Positions 12,652-19,019 are shown, counted from the first letter of the stretch. The stretch: DNA of 20,825 nt from an uncultured Subdoligranulum sp. (GCA_900772715.1 CAAGRN010000121.1:1-20825); one strand, 5' to 3'. The notes: a model not told the origin generated them from the sequence alone. Made by a program: numbers and translations.

Positions 12652-13364
12652 TTTCCTACCTCCAAAAGGGAAAAATCCCCGGCTTTAAGTCTATCCGCCA
12701 CGCGGCTCAATGTATCGGACGGTGATTCTTGCGTTACGGTCCTTGTCTGTGGGCGGGTATACTGTCCGGTACGGCGTATCCAATTACGGGCGGCAGCTTG
12801 CCAGTCCTTCATACAGGCTCTTCCGCCCACCTTCCAGCCGTTGGCGTTATAGTAGTCACAAAAAGATTTTGCTTCCGTTGCGGATGCTCCTTGTTCGCCG
12901 AAAAATGTAATAACTTCATCCTCAGACGGTGGCGTAAAGCGCGGGCGGGGCGGCTTGTCCGCCTTACTCTCTTTATTACATATACCATTTACAGGTACAT
13001 TACCATTTACAGGAACAGTAACATTTCCAGTATCAGCTTCATTTGCTCGACTTTGCTTTGAAGATGAAGCATTTGCTTCGGCTGCTTCGATGTCCCTCTG
13101 CCGAGATTCAGCACTCTTTAGGCCGCCGACTTTTCCTGCCGCCTGACGCTTCTCGCGTGTGGCATTCCACTTTTCTTGATCACGGTCGATTTGCGCTTGG
13201 ATGAAGCTGAAAGCCATTGCAGCCATCGGCGGAAGTTCGGGCGGCTCGCCGCTACCCGCATAATGTACGATGCCCTTGAAAAGAAGTCCAGCATCCTCAT
13301 TTGAGAGCAATTCAAGATGCTGTCCGATGTCGCAGTAGAGAATAAAGCTCTTTTTGCCGTCCAT
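12648..13364 (-). CDS. DUF6291-type phage replication (replisome organizer-like) protein
   Basis: I choose ATG 13364 (MDGKKSFILY), one base after the upstream stop and 8 bases after GAGGAA; the longer frame to 13385 lacks a site. N-terminal residues 1-80 (KKSFILYCDIGQHLELLSNE, then FSFIQAQIDRDQEKWNA and the basic KRQAAGKVGG hinge) match the DUF6291 pattern. The C-terminal part has PPSEDEVITFFGE, then SFCDYYNANGWKVGG, MKDWQAAARNW, the usual origin-binding/partner domain of phage replication organizers. A repeat-rich linker (NVTVPVNGNVPVNG) joins them and coincides with tandem DNA repeats. It lies upstream of the loader gene. The 4909 gene is a truncated paralogue. Confidence 0.75.
   Translation of the reverse strand: MDGKKSFILYCDIGQHLELLSNEDAGLLFKGIVHYAGSGEPPELPPMAAMAFSFIQAQIDRDQEKWNATREKRQAAGKVGGLKSAESRQRDIEAAEANASSSKQSRANEADTGNVTVPVNGNVPVNGICNKESKADKPPRPRFTPPSEDEVITFFGEQGASATEAKSFCDYYNANGWKVGGRACMKDWQAAARNWIRRTGQYTRPQTRTVTQESPSDTLSRVADRLKAGDFSLLEVGK
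12983..13036. repeat. Three tandem 18-bp repeats in the DUF6291 gene (possible origin iterons)
   Basis: The units 12983-13000 and 13001-13018 share TACCATTTACAGG-ACA-type sequence at nearly every base, and 13019-13036 is a diverged third copy. They sit in the inter-domain linker beside an A/T-rich stretch (12966-12985). Iterons inside the initiator gene are the normal origin layout of many phages and satellites. That they are the origin is inferred. Confidence 0.55.
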
Positions 13365-13365
13365 T

Positions 13366-13692
13366 TCAGAATTCCTCATTTTCAAAGTTCAGTTGTCCGA
13401 GCGGGATGCCCAGCTTGCGGGCAACAGGGGCAAGTGCCGCAAAACCGTGTTTGCAGCGTGCTGCCTGAACGTGGTAGAAAGCTTGCATCTCGCGCTGCGC
13501 GGCCTCCGGGTCATTGCTCGGCAGGAAGTACCCACCATAACCGCCGGGGCTATAGAGGATAATCTCGCCAGCATCACGGGCTCGCATGATCTGGTTGCGC
13601 AGTCCGCGCGGAGTAGTCTCTAGTTTAGCGGCCAGTACATCGGCGCGGATTGCGCTTTCGCGGCCATATCCTAAAAAATCGGTAACTTTCAT
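13366..13692 (-). CDS. Winged-helix-like early phage protein
   Basis: The start is ATG 13692 after CGGAGGTG; upstream in-frame codons to 13872 cross a structured non-coding region and are excluded. The 108 residues contain a likely winged helix: an IRADVLAAKL helix, TTPRGLRNQIMRARDAG recognition helix and EIILYSPGGYGGYFL wing. A conserved AFYHVQAARC stretch leads into a second helical part. Such proteins are frequent just upstream of phage replication organizers and probably bind DNA. The gene ends one base before the DUF6291 start. Confidence 0.65.
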   Translation of the reverse strand: MKVTDFLGYGRESAIRADVLAAKLETTPRGLRNQIMRARDAGEIILYSPGGYGGYFLPSNDPEAAQREMQAFYHVQAARCKHGFAALAPVARKLGIPLGQLNFENEEF

Positions 13693-13803
13693 TTGTAACA
13701 CCTCCGAAAATGTGGTATACTCGAAGGTGGGAACTGCAATGCAGCGCTCAGCGCTATTTTCCCACCTTGCCGTCTCGGTGTTCCAGCACCGGGGCGGCTT
13801 TTT
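13693..13803 (+). ncRNA. Candidate short rightward RNA unit 4 with promoter and terminator
   Basis: TTGTAA (13693-13698), a 17-bp spacer and TATACT (13716-13721) start next to the leftward gene's ATG. The insert carries a 10-bp inverted repeat (AAGGTGGGAA 13724-13733 with TTCCCACCTT 13759-13768) enclosing two small hairpins, CTGC/GCAG and AGCGCT/AGCGCT, like a three-way junction. Then GCCGTCTCGGTG (13769-13780) and CACCGGGGCGGC (13787-13798) form a 12-bp stem with two G-U pairs and a TTTTT tail. Expected RNA is about 76 nt from near 13728. The terminator is directional: on the - strand it is preceded, not followed, by the T/A run. Confidence 0.55.
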
Positions 13804-13807
13804 GTTG

Positions 13808-14023
13808 TCATAACTCCACCCGGTGAATACCGGGTTGCTGTGGTGGCTCGCCGCCGTCCATCCAAGCCGCAAGACTGGTCAGATTGACCAGCGTCTTACG
13901 TCCGCACCGGACGCTGCGCACCTGCCCACTCTTACACAGCTGACGGACTCGGTAAACAGGGATGCCGGATGCTTCGGCGGCCTGTTGGATGGTTCCCATC
14001 CGGGGAAAATCAAAGTTTTGCAT
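13808..14023 (-). CDS. AlpA/excisionase-like helix-turn-helix protein
   Basis: The start is ATG 14023, 9 bases after AGGAGG, inside the end of the preceding gene. The 71-residue product has MGTIQQAAEASGIPVYRVRQ, then LCKSGQVRSVRCGRKTLVN and LTSLAAWMDG, the MerR-like excisionase/AlpA fold: an N-terminal winged HTH that reads 'IQQAAEASGIP...R.L..SG.V', followed by a strand hairpin and a short helix. In satellites, AlpA/Xis proteins activate integrase expression or direct excision. The gene lies at the start of the early operon divergent from the repressor, the usual place. Confidence 0.7.
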   Translation of the reverse strand: MQNFDFPRMGTIQQAAEASGIPVYRVRQLCKSGQVRSVRCGRKTLVNLTSLAAWMDGGEPPQQPGIHRVEL

Positions 14024-14174
14024 CGGATTTTGCCTCCTTTTTGCACTGCTCCTGCGCCATACGCTCGGCACGTCGCTCCCACTGGTTGACAGCATACTGT
14101 TTGCATTTCTCTCTGTTTTTGCTGCGCCACAAACGCATATACTCTGCACGAGCTTTCTTCGCTGCATCAGTCAT
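14010..14174 (-). CDS. 54-aa basic early phage protein
   Basis: The start is ATG 14174, 6 bases after a perfect AGGAGGTG. The product is strongly basic and helical: MTDAAKKARAEYMRLWRSKN, then REKCKQYAVNQWERRAERMA. Small proteins with ARAEYMR.WR..N.EK.K.Y....WERR are common first genes of early operons in Firmicutes phages and integrative elements; their function is not known to me. It overlaps the AlpA-like gene by 14 bases and is the first gene of the leftward operon. Confidence 0.7.
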   Translation of the reverse strand: MTDAAKKARAEYMRLWRSKNREKCKQYAVNQWERRAERMAQEQCKKEAKSDAKL

Positions 14175-14364
14175 TCAGAACACCTCCTTGACATAATCGA
14201 GACAACAGCTTATAATGAAAACGTAAACGATAATCTTGCATTTACCATTACCGTCAACGATATTATAAGCGTAATTTTGCTTTTTGTCACAAAAGTACGC
14301 AATATAATCAAAAACGATATGATTTTCAAATTAAATACCACAAGTGATATTTTGGGAGGGTATA
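14175..14364. promoter_or_regulatory. Divergent repressor/early-operon control region
   Basis: This AT-rich 190-bp gap separates the CI-like repressor from the early operon. Several -10-like hexamers occur on both strands (for example TATAAT on - near 14267-14262 and on + near 14302-14307), and a TTGACG on - lies at about 14256-14251. The heptamer AACGATA occurs three times in direct orientation (14226-14232, 14256-14262, 14313-14319) and is the best operator candidate for the repressor. Exact promoters cannot be fixed by eye. Confidence 0.55.
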
Positions 14365-15054
14365 ATGCCTAAGAGAGTTTCTAAAGACTATATAAATGAT
14401 GTTGAGAACTTTAATGAATTGCCTATTTATAGCCAACGAATTCGCTACTATCTGGATGAACATAGCCTCACGGCAAAGGAACTGAATGAAAAGGCGGGTT
14501 TTTCATCGCCGAATGTTGTTCCAAGCCTTATAAAAGGTAGCCGAGAATTATCTCTTGATGCTGCAAAGAAATTGTGTGCAGTTATGAGCGTTTCAATTGA
14601 TTATCTTGTGGGACGTAGTAACGCTGCAACTGCTGACGAAAAAATTTCTGCGATTTGTGCATATACAGGATTAAGCTCAAAGGCCGTTGAAATCCTCCAC
14701 ACGTCTGCTTCCGCCGATGACAGATTAGAAGCATGCTTCAAAAACGAGATTGTCACAAGCCTGATAGAAAGTCGTAGCATGGAATCTCTATGTATATGTA
14801 TCAAGGACTACTTTATAAAATCCGAATTAGCACAAGAAGCCTCTGATGATGCATTAAAAGGCTTATTGCCAAAAACTGATGTGTACATTGCAGAAAAAGC
14901 AGCACGATATGCGCAGTACGAAGCAGTTGAACAATTGAAATCATTAATGGATGAAACACAGAGAATACCGAGTATGTACGCTTTTGAAATGATGTGGCAA
15001 ATAGCAAAGTCAAAGGAGGTTCCGAATGGCGAACATAACGAAACGCAAAAATAG
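14365..15054 (+). CDS. CI-like XRE-family repressor
   Basis: The start is ATG 14365 after GGGAGGG. Of 229 residues, the first 75 carry an XRE/Cro HTH: SQRIRYYLDEHSLTAKELNE, then KAGFSSPNVVPSLIKGSREL and SLDAAKKLCAVMSVSIDYLV. The rest is a helical, unrecognised C-terminal domain (no Ser-Lys LexA-type protease motif seen, so SOS self-cleavage is not indicated). It faces the early operon across the operator region and overlaps the integrase start by 29 bases. It is visibly richer in A/T than its neighbours, suggesting separate acquisition. Likely role: keep the element quiescent until a helper or other signal relieves it. Confidence 0.75.
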   Translation: MPKRVSKDYINDVENFNELPIYSQRIRYYLDEHSLTAKELNEKAGFSSPNVVPSLIKGSRELSLDAAKKLCAVMSVSIDYLVGRSNAATADEKISAICAYTGLSSKAVEILHTSASADDRLEACFKNEIVTSLIESRSMESLCICIKDYFIKSELAQEASDDALKGLLPKTDVYIAEKAARYAQYEAVEQLKSLMDETQRIPSMYAFEMMWQIAKSKEVPNGEHNETQK

Positions 15055-16453
15055 AGATGGCTCTACCTCCTACCGTGTGAAGGTATCCGCCGGGATTGCC
15101 GCAGATGGTCGGTACATCTACCGTTCGGCAACGTTTACACCGCCGCCAAAGCTGACCGCACGGCAAGAGACGAAAGCTGTGCAGGAGTTCGCGGACGACT
15201 TTGAACGACGTGTTCAAGACGGTCTGTTTACCGCAAACGATTTAACGGTGGACGGTCTTGCCGAACGCTGGATGAGTGACTACTGCGAAAGACAACTAAA
15301 AGCATACACGGTAGACGGGTACAGAAAACTGATGCCGCGTGTGTCTGCTGCGCTGGGGCATATCAAGCTGTCGAAACTGCGTCCCGGTCACATTCAGGAA
15401 TTTTACAGCCAGTTGGCACAGCCCGGTGTTCGGGAAGACTCCAAGTACAGGGCGCGGGCAGCGTTTGTGGAAGCCTTTCCCAAAGGTACACGGCAGGTGC
15501 TGAGGCAAGCCGCCGGGGTTTCGGAGCGAACGCTGTCGGAGGCAATGGCAGGACGCAATGTTTCCAAGAGAACTGCCGAGAAAATAGCCAGTGCGGCGGG
15601 CTGGGCGTTTACCAGAGCCTTCATCTGCTCCGGCGGCGATACGCTCAGCGCAAACAGTCAGCGACATTATCATTTAATGCTTTCATCCATGTTCAGCACA
15701 GCGGTGCGGTGGCAGCTTATGGATGAAAACCCTTGCGATCGTGTCACGCCGCCCAAGCTGGATGAAATCGACGTGGAGTTTTTGGACGAGCTGCAAATTG
15801 CCACCTTGCTGGAGGCGTTGCGGGATGCGCCTGTGCAGATGTCTGTAATTACGCAGATCGCCTTATTTACGGGCGCCCGGCGGGGCGAAATCTGCGGCTT
15901 GCGTTGGTCGGATATAGATTTAGATGCCGGGGTGTTGGCAATTAACCGAAACCTTGCGTATATCCCGCACAAGGGAATGATTTTCGACTATCCCAAAACG
16001 AAAAAAAGCCGTCGCTGCATAAGGCTGAGCGACGACTGCGTAGAATTATTGAAAGACTATAAGCAATGGCAAATGCGGGAGCGCATCAAGGTGGGTACTT
16101 ATTGGCAACGGGAAATCACGGTGGAAGGAGGCAAGCGGGTAAAGAACGATCTGCTGTTTACCAAGCAGGACGGAAACCCGCTTGACCCGAACAAAGTTTC
16201 CTCCTGGTTCCCTGAATTTTTACGGGAGCATGACCTGCCGCCGTGCCGCTTTCATAGTCTGCGCCATTCCAATGCGGCGTTGTTGATTGCGGCACACGTC
16301 CCGGCAACAACGGTTGCGGGACGATTGGGTCATGCGCAGGTTTCTACGACCACAAACATCTATGCCGCTATGATTCGTTCGTCTGATGCGGCGGCAGCGG
16401 ATGCGCTGGGCAATGTTTTTGAAAGGATTCGCCAGCGGCAAAATATAGGGTGA
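15026..16453 (+). CDS. int: Tyrosine recombinase (integrase) with inserted HTH
   Basis: The start is ATG 15026 behind AAAGGAGG, overlapping the repressor end. Residues 1-70 are the basic AP2-like arm-binding domain, 72-240 the core-binding domain and 255-470 the catalytic domain. Catalytic residues are present: Arg285 (TGARRGE), Lys near 324-327 (PKTKKS), His410 and Arg413 (HSLRH), His436 (GHA) and nucleophile Tyr446 (NIY). The core-binding domain is interrupted at about 133-210 by an insert with a Cro-like HTH (FPKGTRQVLRQAAGVSERTL, then SEAMAGRNVSKRTAEKIASA). The length, 475 residues, exceeds the usual 380-400 by this insert. It integrates the element at the tRNA-Thr 3' end, 120 bases downstream. 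Confidence 0.9.
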   Translation: MANITKRKNRDGSTSYRVKVSAGIAADGRYIYRSATFTPPPKLTARQETKAVQEFADDFERRVQDGLFTANDLTVDGLAERWMSDYCERQLKAYTVDGYRKLMPRVSAALGHIKLSKLRPGHIQEFYSQLAQPGVREDSKYRARAAFVEAFPKGTRQVLRQAAGVSERTLSEAMAGRNVSKRTAEKIASAAGWAFTRAFICSGGDTLSANSQRHYHLMLSSMFSTAVRWQLMDENPCDRVTPPKLDEIDVEFLDELQIATLLEALRDAPVQMSVITQIALFTGARRGEICGLRWSDIDLDAGVLAINRNLAYIPHKGMIFDYPKTKKSRRCIRLSDDCVELLKDYKQWQMRERIKVGTYWQREITVEGGKRVKNDLLFTKQDGNPLDPNKVSSWFPEFLREHDLPPCRFHSLRHSNAALLIAAHVPATTVAGRLGHAQVSTTTNIYAAMIRSSDAAAADALGNVFERIRQRQNIG

Positions 16454-16473
16454 AAAAGCTGTTTTGAAAAGAT

Positions 16474-16495
16474 TTATGCCCAAATTATGACCATT
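16474..16495 (+). repeat. Integrase/excisionase arm-type site, right copy
   Basis: Identical to 2064-2085 and in the same orientation; it starts 20 bases after the integrase stop and ends 80 bases before the core. See the left copy for its internal 11-bp repeat. Confidence 0.6.
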
Positions 16496-16530
16496 CGCGT
16501 CAAAATCAGTTTGAATATAGGCCAAAAGAA

Positions 16531-16572
16531 AGCCCCGACGCATCGTATTTTCAACGATGTATCGGGGCTTTT
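16531..16572. terminator. Bidirectional terminator between integrase and tRNA-Thr
   Basis: The 16-base arms at 16531-16546 and 16554-16569 pair with one mismatch and one G-U around a 7-base loop. The + side ends TTTT; the - side continues TTTCTTTT. It ends the integrase transcript and supplies tRNA-Thr with a new terminator in place of the one displaced to 1871-1913. Confidence 0.75.
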
Positions 16573-16575
16573 CAC

Positions 16576-16623
16576 TTGGAGCTGGTGGCCGGACTTGAAC
16601 CGGCGACCTGCTGATTACGAATC
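16576..16623. repeat. attR core within tRNA-Thr
   Basis: The 48 bases are identical to 1912-1959. They cover the tRNA 3' end from CCA through the anticodon region, so integration leaves the tRNA intact. Confidence 0.92.
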
Positions 16624-16652
16624 AGCTGCTCTACCGACTGAGCCACACCAGC
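16577..16652 (-). tRNA. tRNA-Thr (anticodon CGU), integration target
   Basis: The 76-base gene folds as a cloverleaf: acceptor GCTGGTG/CACCAGC, D arm GCTC..GAGC, anticodon arm GCTGA-TTCGTAA-TCAGC with anticodon CGT, T arm GCCGG-TTCAAGT-CCGGC and encoded CCA. CGU reads the ACG threonine codon. Its 3' 47 bases come from the element. Confidence 0.95.
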
Positions 16653-16669
16653 AAAGGGATAACACTATT

Positions 16670-16697
16670 ATTATACAGATTTTTAAGGCTAAGTCAA
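16670..16697 (-). promoter_or_regulatory. Promoter of tRNA-Thr
   Basis: On the - strand TTGACT (16697-16692), 16 bp, TATAAT (16675-16670) lies about 18 bases before the tRNA 5' end. Confidence 0.75.
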
Positions 16698-16727
16698 GCC
16701 CTTTGCGGCAAAAATCTCGGCGGGAAC

Positions 16728-16757
16728 TCGACAACAGGCGCATCTGCGTGGTATAAT
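16728..16757 (+). promoter_or_regulatory. Promoter of the rhomboid gene
   Basis: TCGACA (16728-16733), 18 bp, TATAAT (16752-16757) precedes the gene, whose AAGGAG ribosome site is near 16773. Confidence 0.6.
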
Positions 16758-16788
16758 AGCAAAAATAAGCAAAAGGAGCTGTTGTCCC

Positions 16789-17358
16789 ATGAGCCGCCGC
16801 ACCATAAAATTGCAGTACAACGCGCCGGTCACCCTGAGCTTTTTCTTTGCCTCGCTGGCGGCGCTGCTGCTGGGCATATTTACCGGGGGACAAAGCACGC
16901 GGATGTTTTTCTGCGTCTACCGCTCGTCTTTGGCAGACCCGCTGTTTTATCTGCGGCTGTTCGGTCATGTGTTGGGACACGCGGACTGGAACCACTTTAT
17001 CAACAATATGCTGCTGTTTTTGGTCGTTGCCCCGCCGCTGGAAGAAAAATACGGCAGCCGCACGCTTTTGTGCGGCATTGCCATAACGGCGCTGATTTCC
17101 GGCATTTTGCAGTGCGTGTTTTTCCCTGCCAGTGCGCTGCTGGGGGCATCCGGCATTGTGTTTATGCTGATCATGCTCGCCAGCCTTGCCGGCAGCCGCG
17201 GCGGCGGGGTGCCGATCACGCTGCTGCTGGTGGGCGCGCTGTATCTGGGGCAGCAGGTGTATGCCATCCTGTTTGTGCAGGACAATGTCGCCAACTTTAT
17301 GCACATTGTGGGCGGCGTGTGCGGTACGGCGTTCGGCTTTGCCGTGCGCAAAAAATAA
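16789..17358 (+). CDS. Rhomboid-family intramembrane serine protease
   Basis: The start is ATG 16789 after AAAAGGAG. The 189-residue protein has six likely membrane segments. The rhomboid signature is complete: HADWNHFINN (His64, His69) in the second segment, nucleophile Ser121 in LLGASGIVFM and catalytic His172 in NFMHIVGG. Rhomboids cut transmembrane helices of client proteins within the membrane. The length fits the minimal six-segment bacterial form. It stands alone under its own promoter and is not part of the element. Substrate unknown. Confidence 0.85.
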   Translation: MSRRTIKLQYNAPVTLSFFFASLAALLLGIFTGGQSTRMFFCVYRSSLADPLFYLRLFGHVLGHADWNHFINNMLLFLVVAPPLEEKYGSRTLLCGIAITALISGILQCVFFPASALLGASGIVFMLIMLASLAGSRGGGVPITLLLVGALYLGQQVYAILFVQDNVANFMHIVGGVCGTAFGFAVRKK

Positions 17359-17362
17359 CCGC

Positions 17363-17391
17363 TTGACAAAGCGCAAATGACGTGGTAAAAT
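17363..17391 (+). promoter_or_regulatory. Consensus promoter of the MATE leader
   Basis: TTGACA (17363-17368), a 17-bp spacer and TAAAAT (17386-17391) start just after the rhomboid stop codon. Confidence 0.8.
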
Positions 17392-17395
17392 ATCC

Positions 17396-17501
17396 CCACT
17401 AAAACAAGGGCAGCGCACCGCGCCCCTTGTGTGGATTTTTACAGTCAAGACTACTTTTCGCCACACAACGATTCTTTTCCGGGTCGTTGTGTGGCTTTTT
17501 T
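17396..17501 (+). promoter_or_regulatory. Attenuator-like leader with competing hairpins before the MATE gene
   Basis: A first hairpin pairs CCAC 17396-17399 with GTGG 17431-17434, ACAAGGG 17404-17410 with CCCTTGT 17424-17430 and an inner GCGC pair. A 12-bp terminator follows (17460-17471 with 17484-17495, then TTTTTT). TTGTGTGG (17427-17434) in the 3' arm of the first hairpin can instead pair with CCACACAA (17461-17468) in the 5' arm of the terminator. Mutually exclusive folds of this kind mark riboswitches or protein-dependent attenuators. I recognise no known ligand class. Confidence 0.6.
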
Positions 17502-17524
17502 GTGTGCAAAAAGGAGGAATCCCC

Positions 17525-18853
17525 GTGCAGGAAACCTATATGAAAGAAAAACCGGTCTTTCCCCTGCTGATGTCGCTGGCGCTGCCGATGGTCATCTCCA
17601 TGCTGGTAAACGCGCTGTACAACATTGTGGACAGCCTGTTTATCGCCAGAATCAGCGAGGATGCCTTTACGGCGCTGTCGCTGGTGTTCCCGGTGCAGAA
17701 CCTCATCAACTCCATCGCCATCGGCTTCGGTGTGGGCATCAACGCGATGATCGCGCTGCATCTGGGCGCGGGCAGCCAAGAGCAGGCGGACCGCGCCGCA
17801 ACGCAGGGGCTGGTCATCTCGCTGCTGCATGGGCTGGTGCTGACCGCCGTAAGCATCCCGCTGATGCCCGCGTATCTGCGGTTGTTCACTGATAATGCGG
17901 CGATCGTGGCGCTGGGCGGGACCTATGCGGGCATTGTGTTTTCGTTTTCTACGGTGCTGATGGCATCGCTGGCGGTGGAGAAAATCTTGCAGTCTGTCGG
18001 GCGGATGAAGCTGACTATGGCGGGGCTGATGCTGGGCGCGGTGGTCAACCTTGTGCTGGACCCGATCCTGATCTTCGGCTGGGGACCGCTGCCCGCGCTG
18101 GGCATTGCCGGTGCGGCGCTGGCAACGGGTATCGGGCAGACGACGACGGTGGTTATGTACCTGCTGGTCTGCCCGCGTATGCAGCTGCCGGTGCATCTGC
18201 GGCGCAGATACCTGCGCCCGCAGGCGCGGATGGCGCGGCAGCTGTACGGCATCGGCATACCTGCCATTTTAAATTTGGCGCTGCCGTCGCTGCTGGTATC
18301 GTTTTTGAACGGGCTGCTGGCGGGATATTCGCAGAGCTATGTTGTTGTGCTGGGCATATATTACAAATTGCAGACCTTTTTGTATATGCCCGCCAACGGC
18401 ATTGTGCAGGGGATGCGCCCCTTGATCGGCTACAATTACGGCGCGGGAGAAAGCAAGCGGGTCAAAAAAATCTTTGAGATCACGCTGGGGCTGAGCGCCG
18501 CCATTATGGCGGCAGGCACGGTGGCGTGCCAGTGCTTTGCGGGCAATATTATGGGACTGTTTACCGCCAATGCGGCAACGATCGCCATTGGCGAACAGGC
18601 GCTGCACTGCATAAGTATAGGCTTTGTGGTGTCCTGTGTGTCGGTGACGGCGTGCGGTGCGTTGGAAGGCCTGGGCAAAGGCACGGCATCGCTGGTGATC
18701 TCTTTGGTACGGTATACGGTGGTCATTATGCCGGCGGCTTGGCTGCTGTGCCGGGTGTTTGGCGTGGCGGCGGTATGGCACGCGTTTTGGATCACCGAGG
18801 TGCTGGCGGCGGTGGTTTCGCTGGCGGTTTACCGCAGCAGCGTGCAAAAATGA
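17525..18853 (+). CDS. MATE-family multidrug/cation antiporter
   Basis: I choose GTG 17525, 7 bases after AGGAGG; the longer frame to 17429 would be read through the terminator hairpin. The 442-residue protein has about 12 membrane segments in two repeated halves, beginning PLLMSLALPMVISMLVNALY then NIVDSLFIARISEDAFTALS, the classic MATE opening. The second half opens LYGIGIPAILNLALPSLLVS and contains the family's G.RPLIGYNYGAG-like loop (MRPLIGYNYGAGE). MATE proteins export drugs or metabolites against Na+ or H+. Expression is probably controlled by premature termination in the leader. Confidence 0.9.
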   Translation: MQETYMKEKPVFPLLMSLALPMVISMLVNALYNIVDSLFIARISEDAFTALSLVFPVQNLINSIAIGFGVGINAMIALHLGAGSQEQADRAATQGLVISLLHGLVLTAVSIPLMPAYLRLFTDNAAIVALGGTYAGIVFSFSTVLMASLAVEKILQSVGRMKLTMAGLMLGAVVNLVLDPILIFGWGPLPALGIAGAALATGIGQTTTVVMYLLVCPRMQLPVHLRRRYLRPQARMARQLYGIGIPAILNLALPSLLVSFLNGLLAGYSQSYVVVLGIYYKLQTFLYMPANGIVQGMRPLIGYNYGAGESKRVKKIFEITLGLSAAIMAAGTVACQCFAGNIMGLFTANAATIAIGEQALHCISIGFVVSCVSVTACGALEGLGKGTASLVISLVRYTVVIMPAAWLLCRVFGVAAVWHAFWITEVLAAVVSLAVYRSSVQK

Positions 18854-18944
18854 CGGCGGGACGCAATACAAAACGGATAAAATCGGCAGCGGAAATCCCG
18901 AAAAGTCCGCAAAAGAATTGTGCCGAGCATAACAAGTACGCAAA

Positions 18945-18982
18945 CCGGGCAGGGGTTACACCCTGCCCGGTTTTGTTTTTTT
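18945..18982 (+). terminator. Intrinsic terminator after the MATE gene
   Basis: A perfect 10-bp stem CCGGGCAGGG / CCCTGCCCGG with a 6-base loop is followed by TTTTGTTTTTTT. Confidence 0.88.
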
Positions 18983-18986
18983 CAAA

Positions 18987-19019
18987 AGAAAAAGACCGCA
19001 ACCTTGCAGTTGCGGTCTT
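18987..19019 (-). terminator. Intrinsic terminator of tRNA-Ala
   Basis: AAGACCGCAA (18992-19001) and TTGCGGTCTT (19010-19019) pair perfectly; on the - strand a TTTTTC tail follows. It lies directly after the tRNA 3' end. Confidence 0.8.

Larger units (their letters stand above)
1912..16623. mobile_element. tRNA-Thr-integrated phage-satellite-like element, about 14.7 kb
   Basis: A perfect 48-bp direct repeat bounds this segment, and the right copy is part of an intact tRNA-Thr gene. Inside are a tyrosine recombinase next to the right end, a CI-like repressor divergent from an early operon (AlpA-like, winged-helix-like, DUF6291, G39P-like loader), a sigma-70-like factor, a giant virion-type protein, a small-terminase-like gene and a RelBE-type toxin-antitoxin pair. 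There is no visible capsid, portal, large terminase, tail or lysis gene. Size and gene set fit a phage-inducible chromosomal island; a prophage remnant is the alternative, supported by the truncated DUF6291 gene and mixed gene orientation. Boundaries are certain; the biological class is inferred. Confidence 0.85.
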
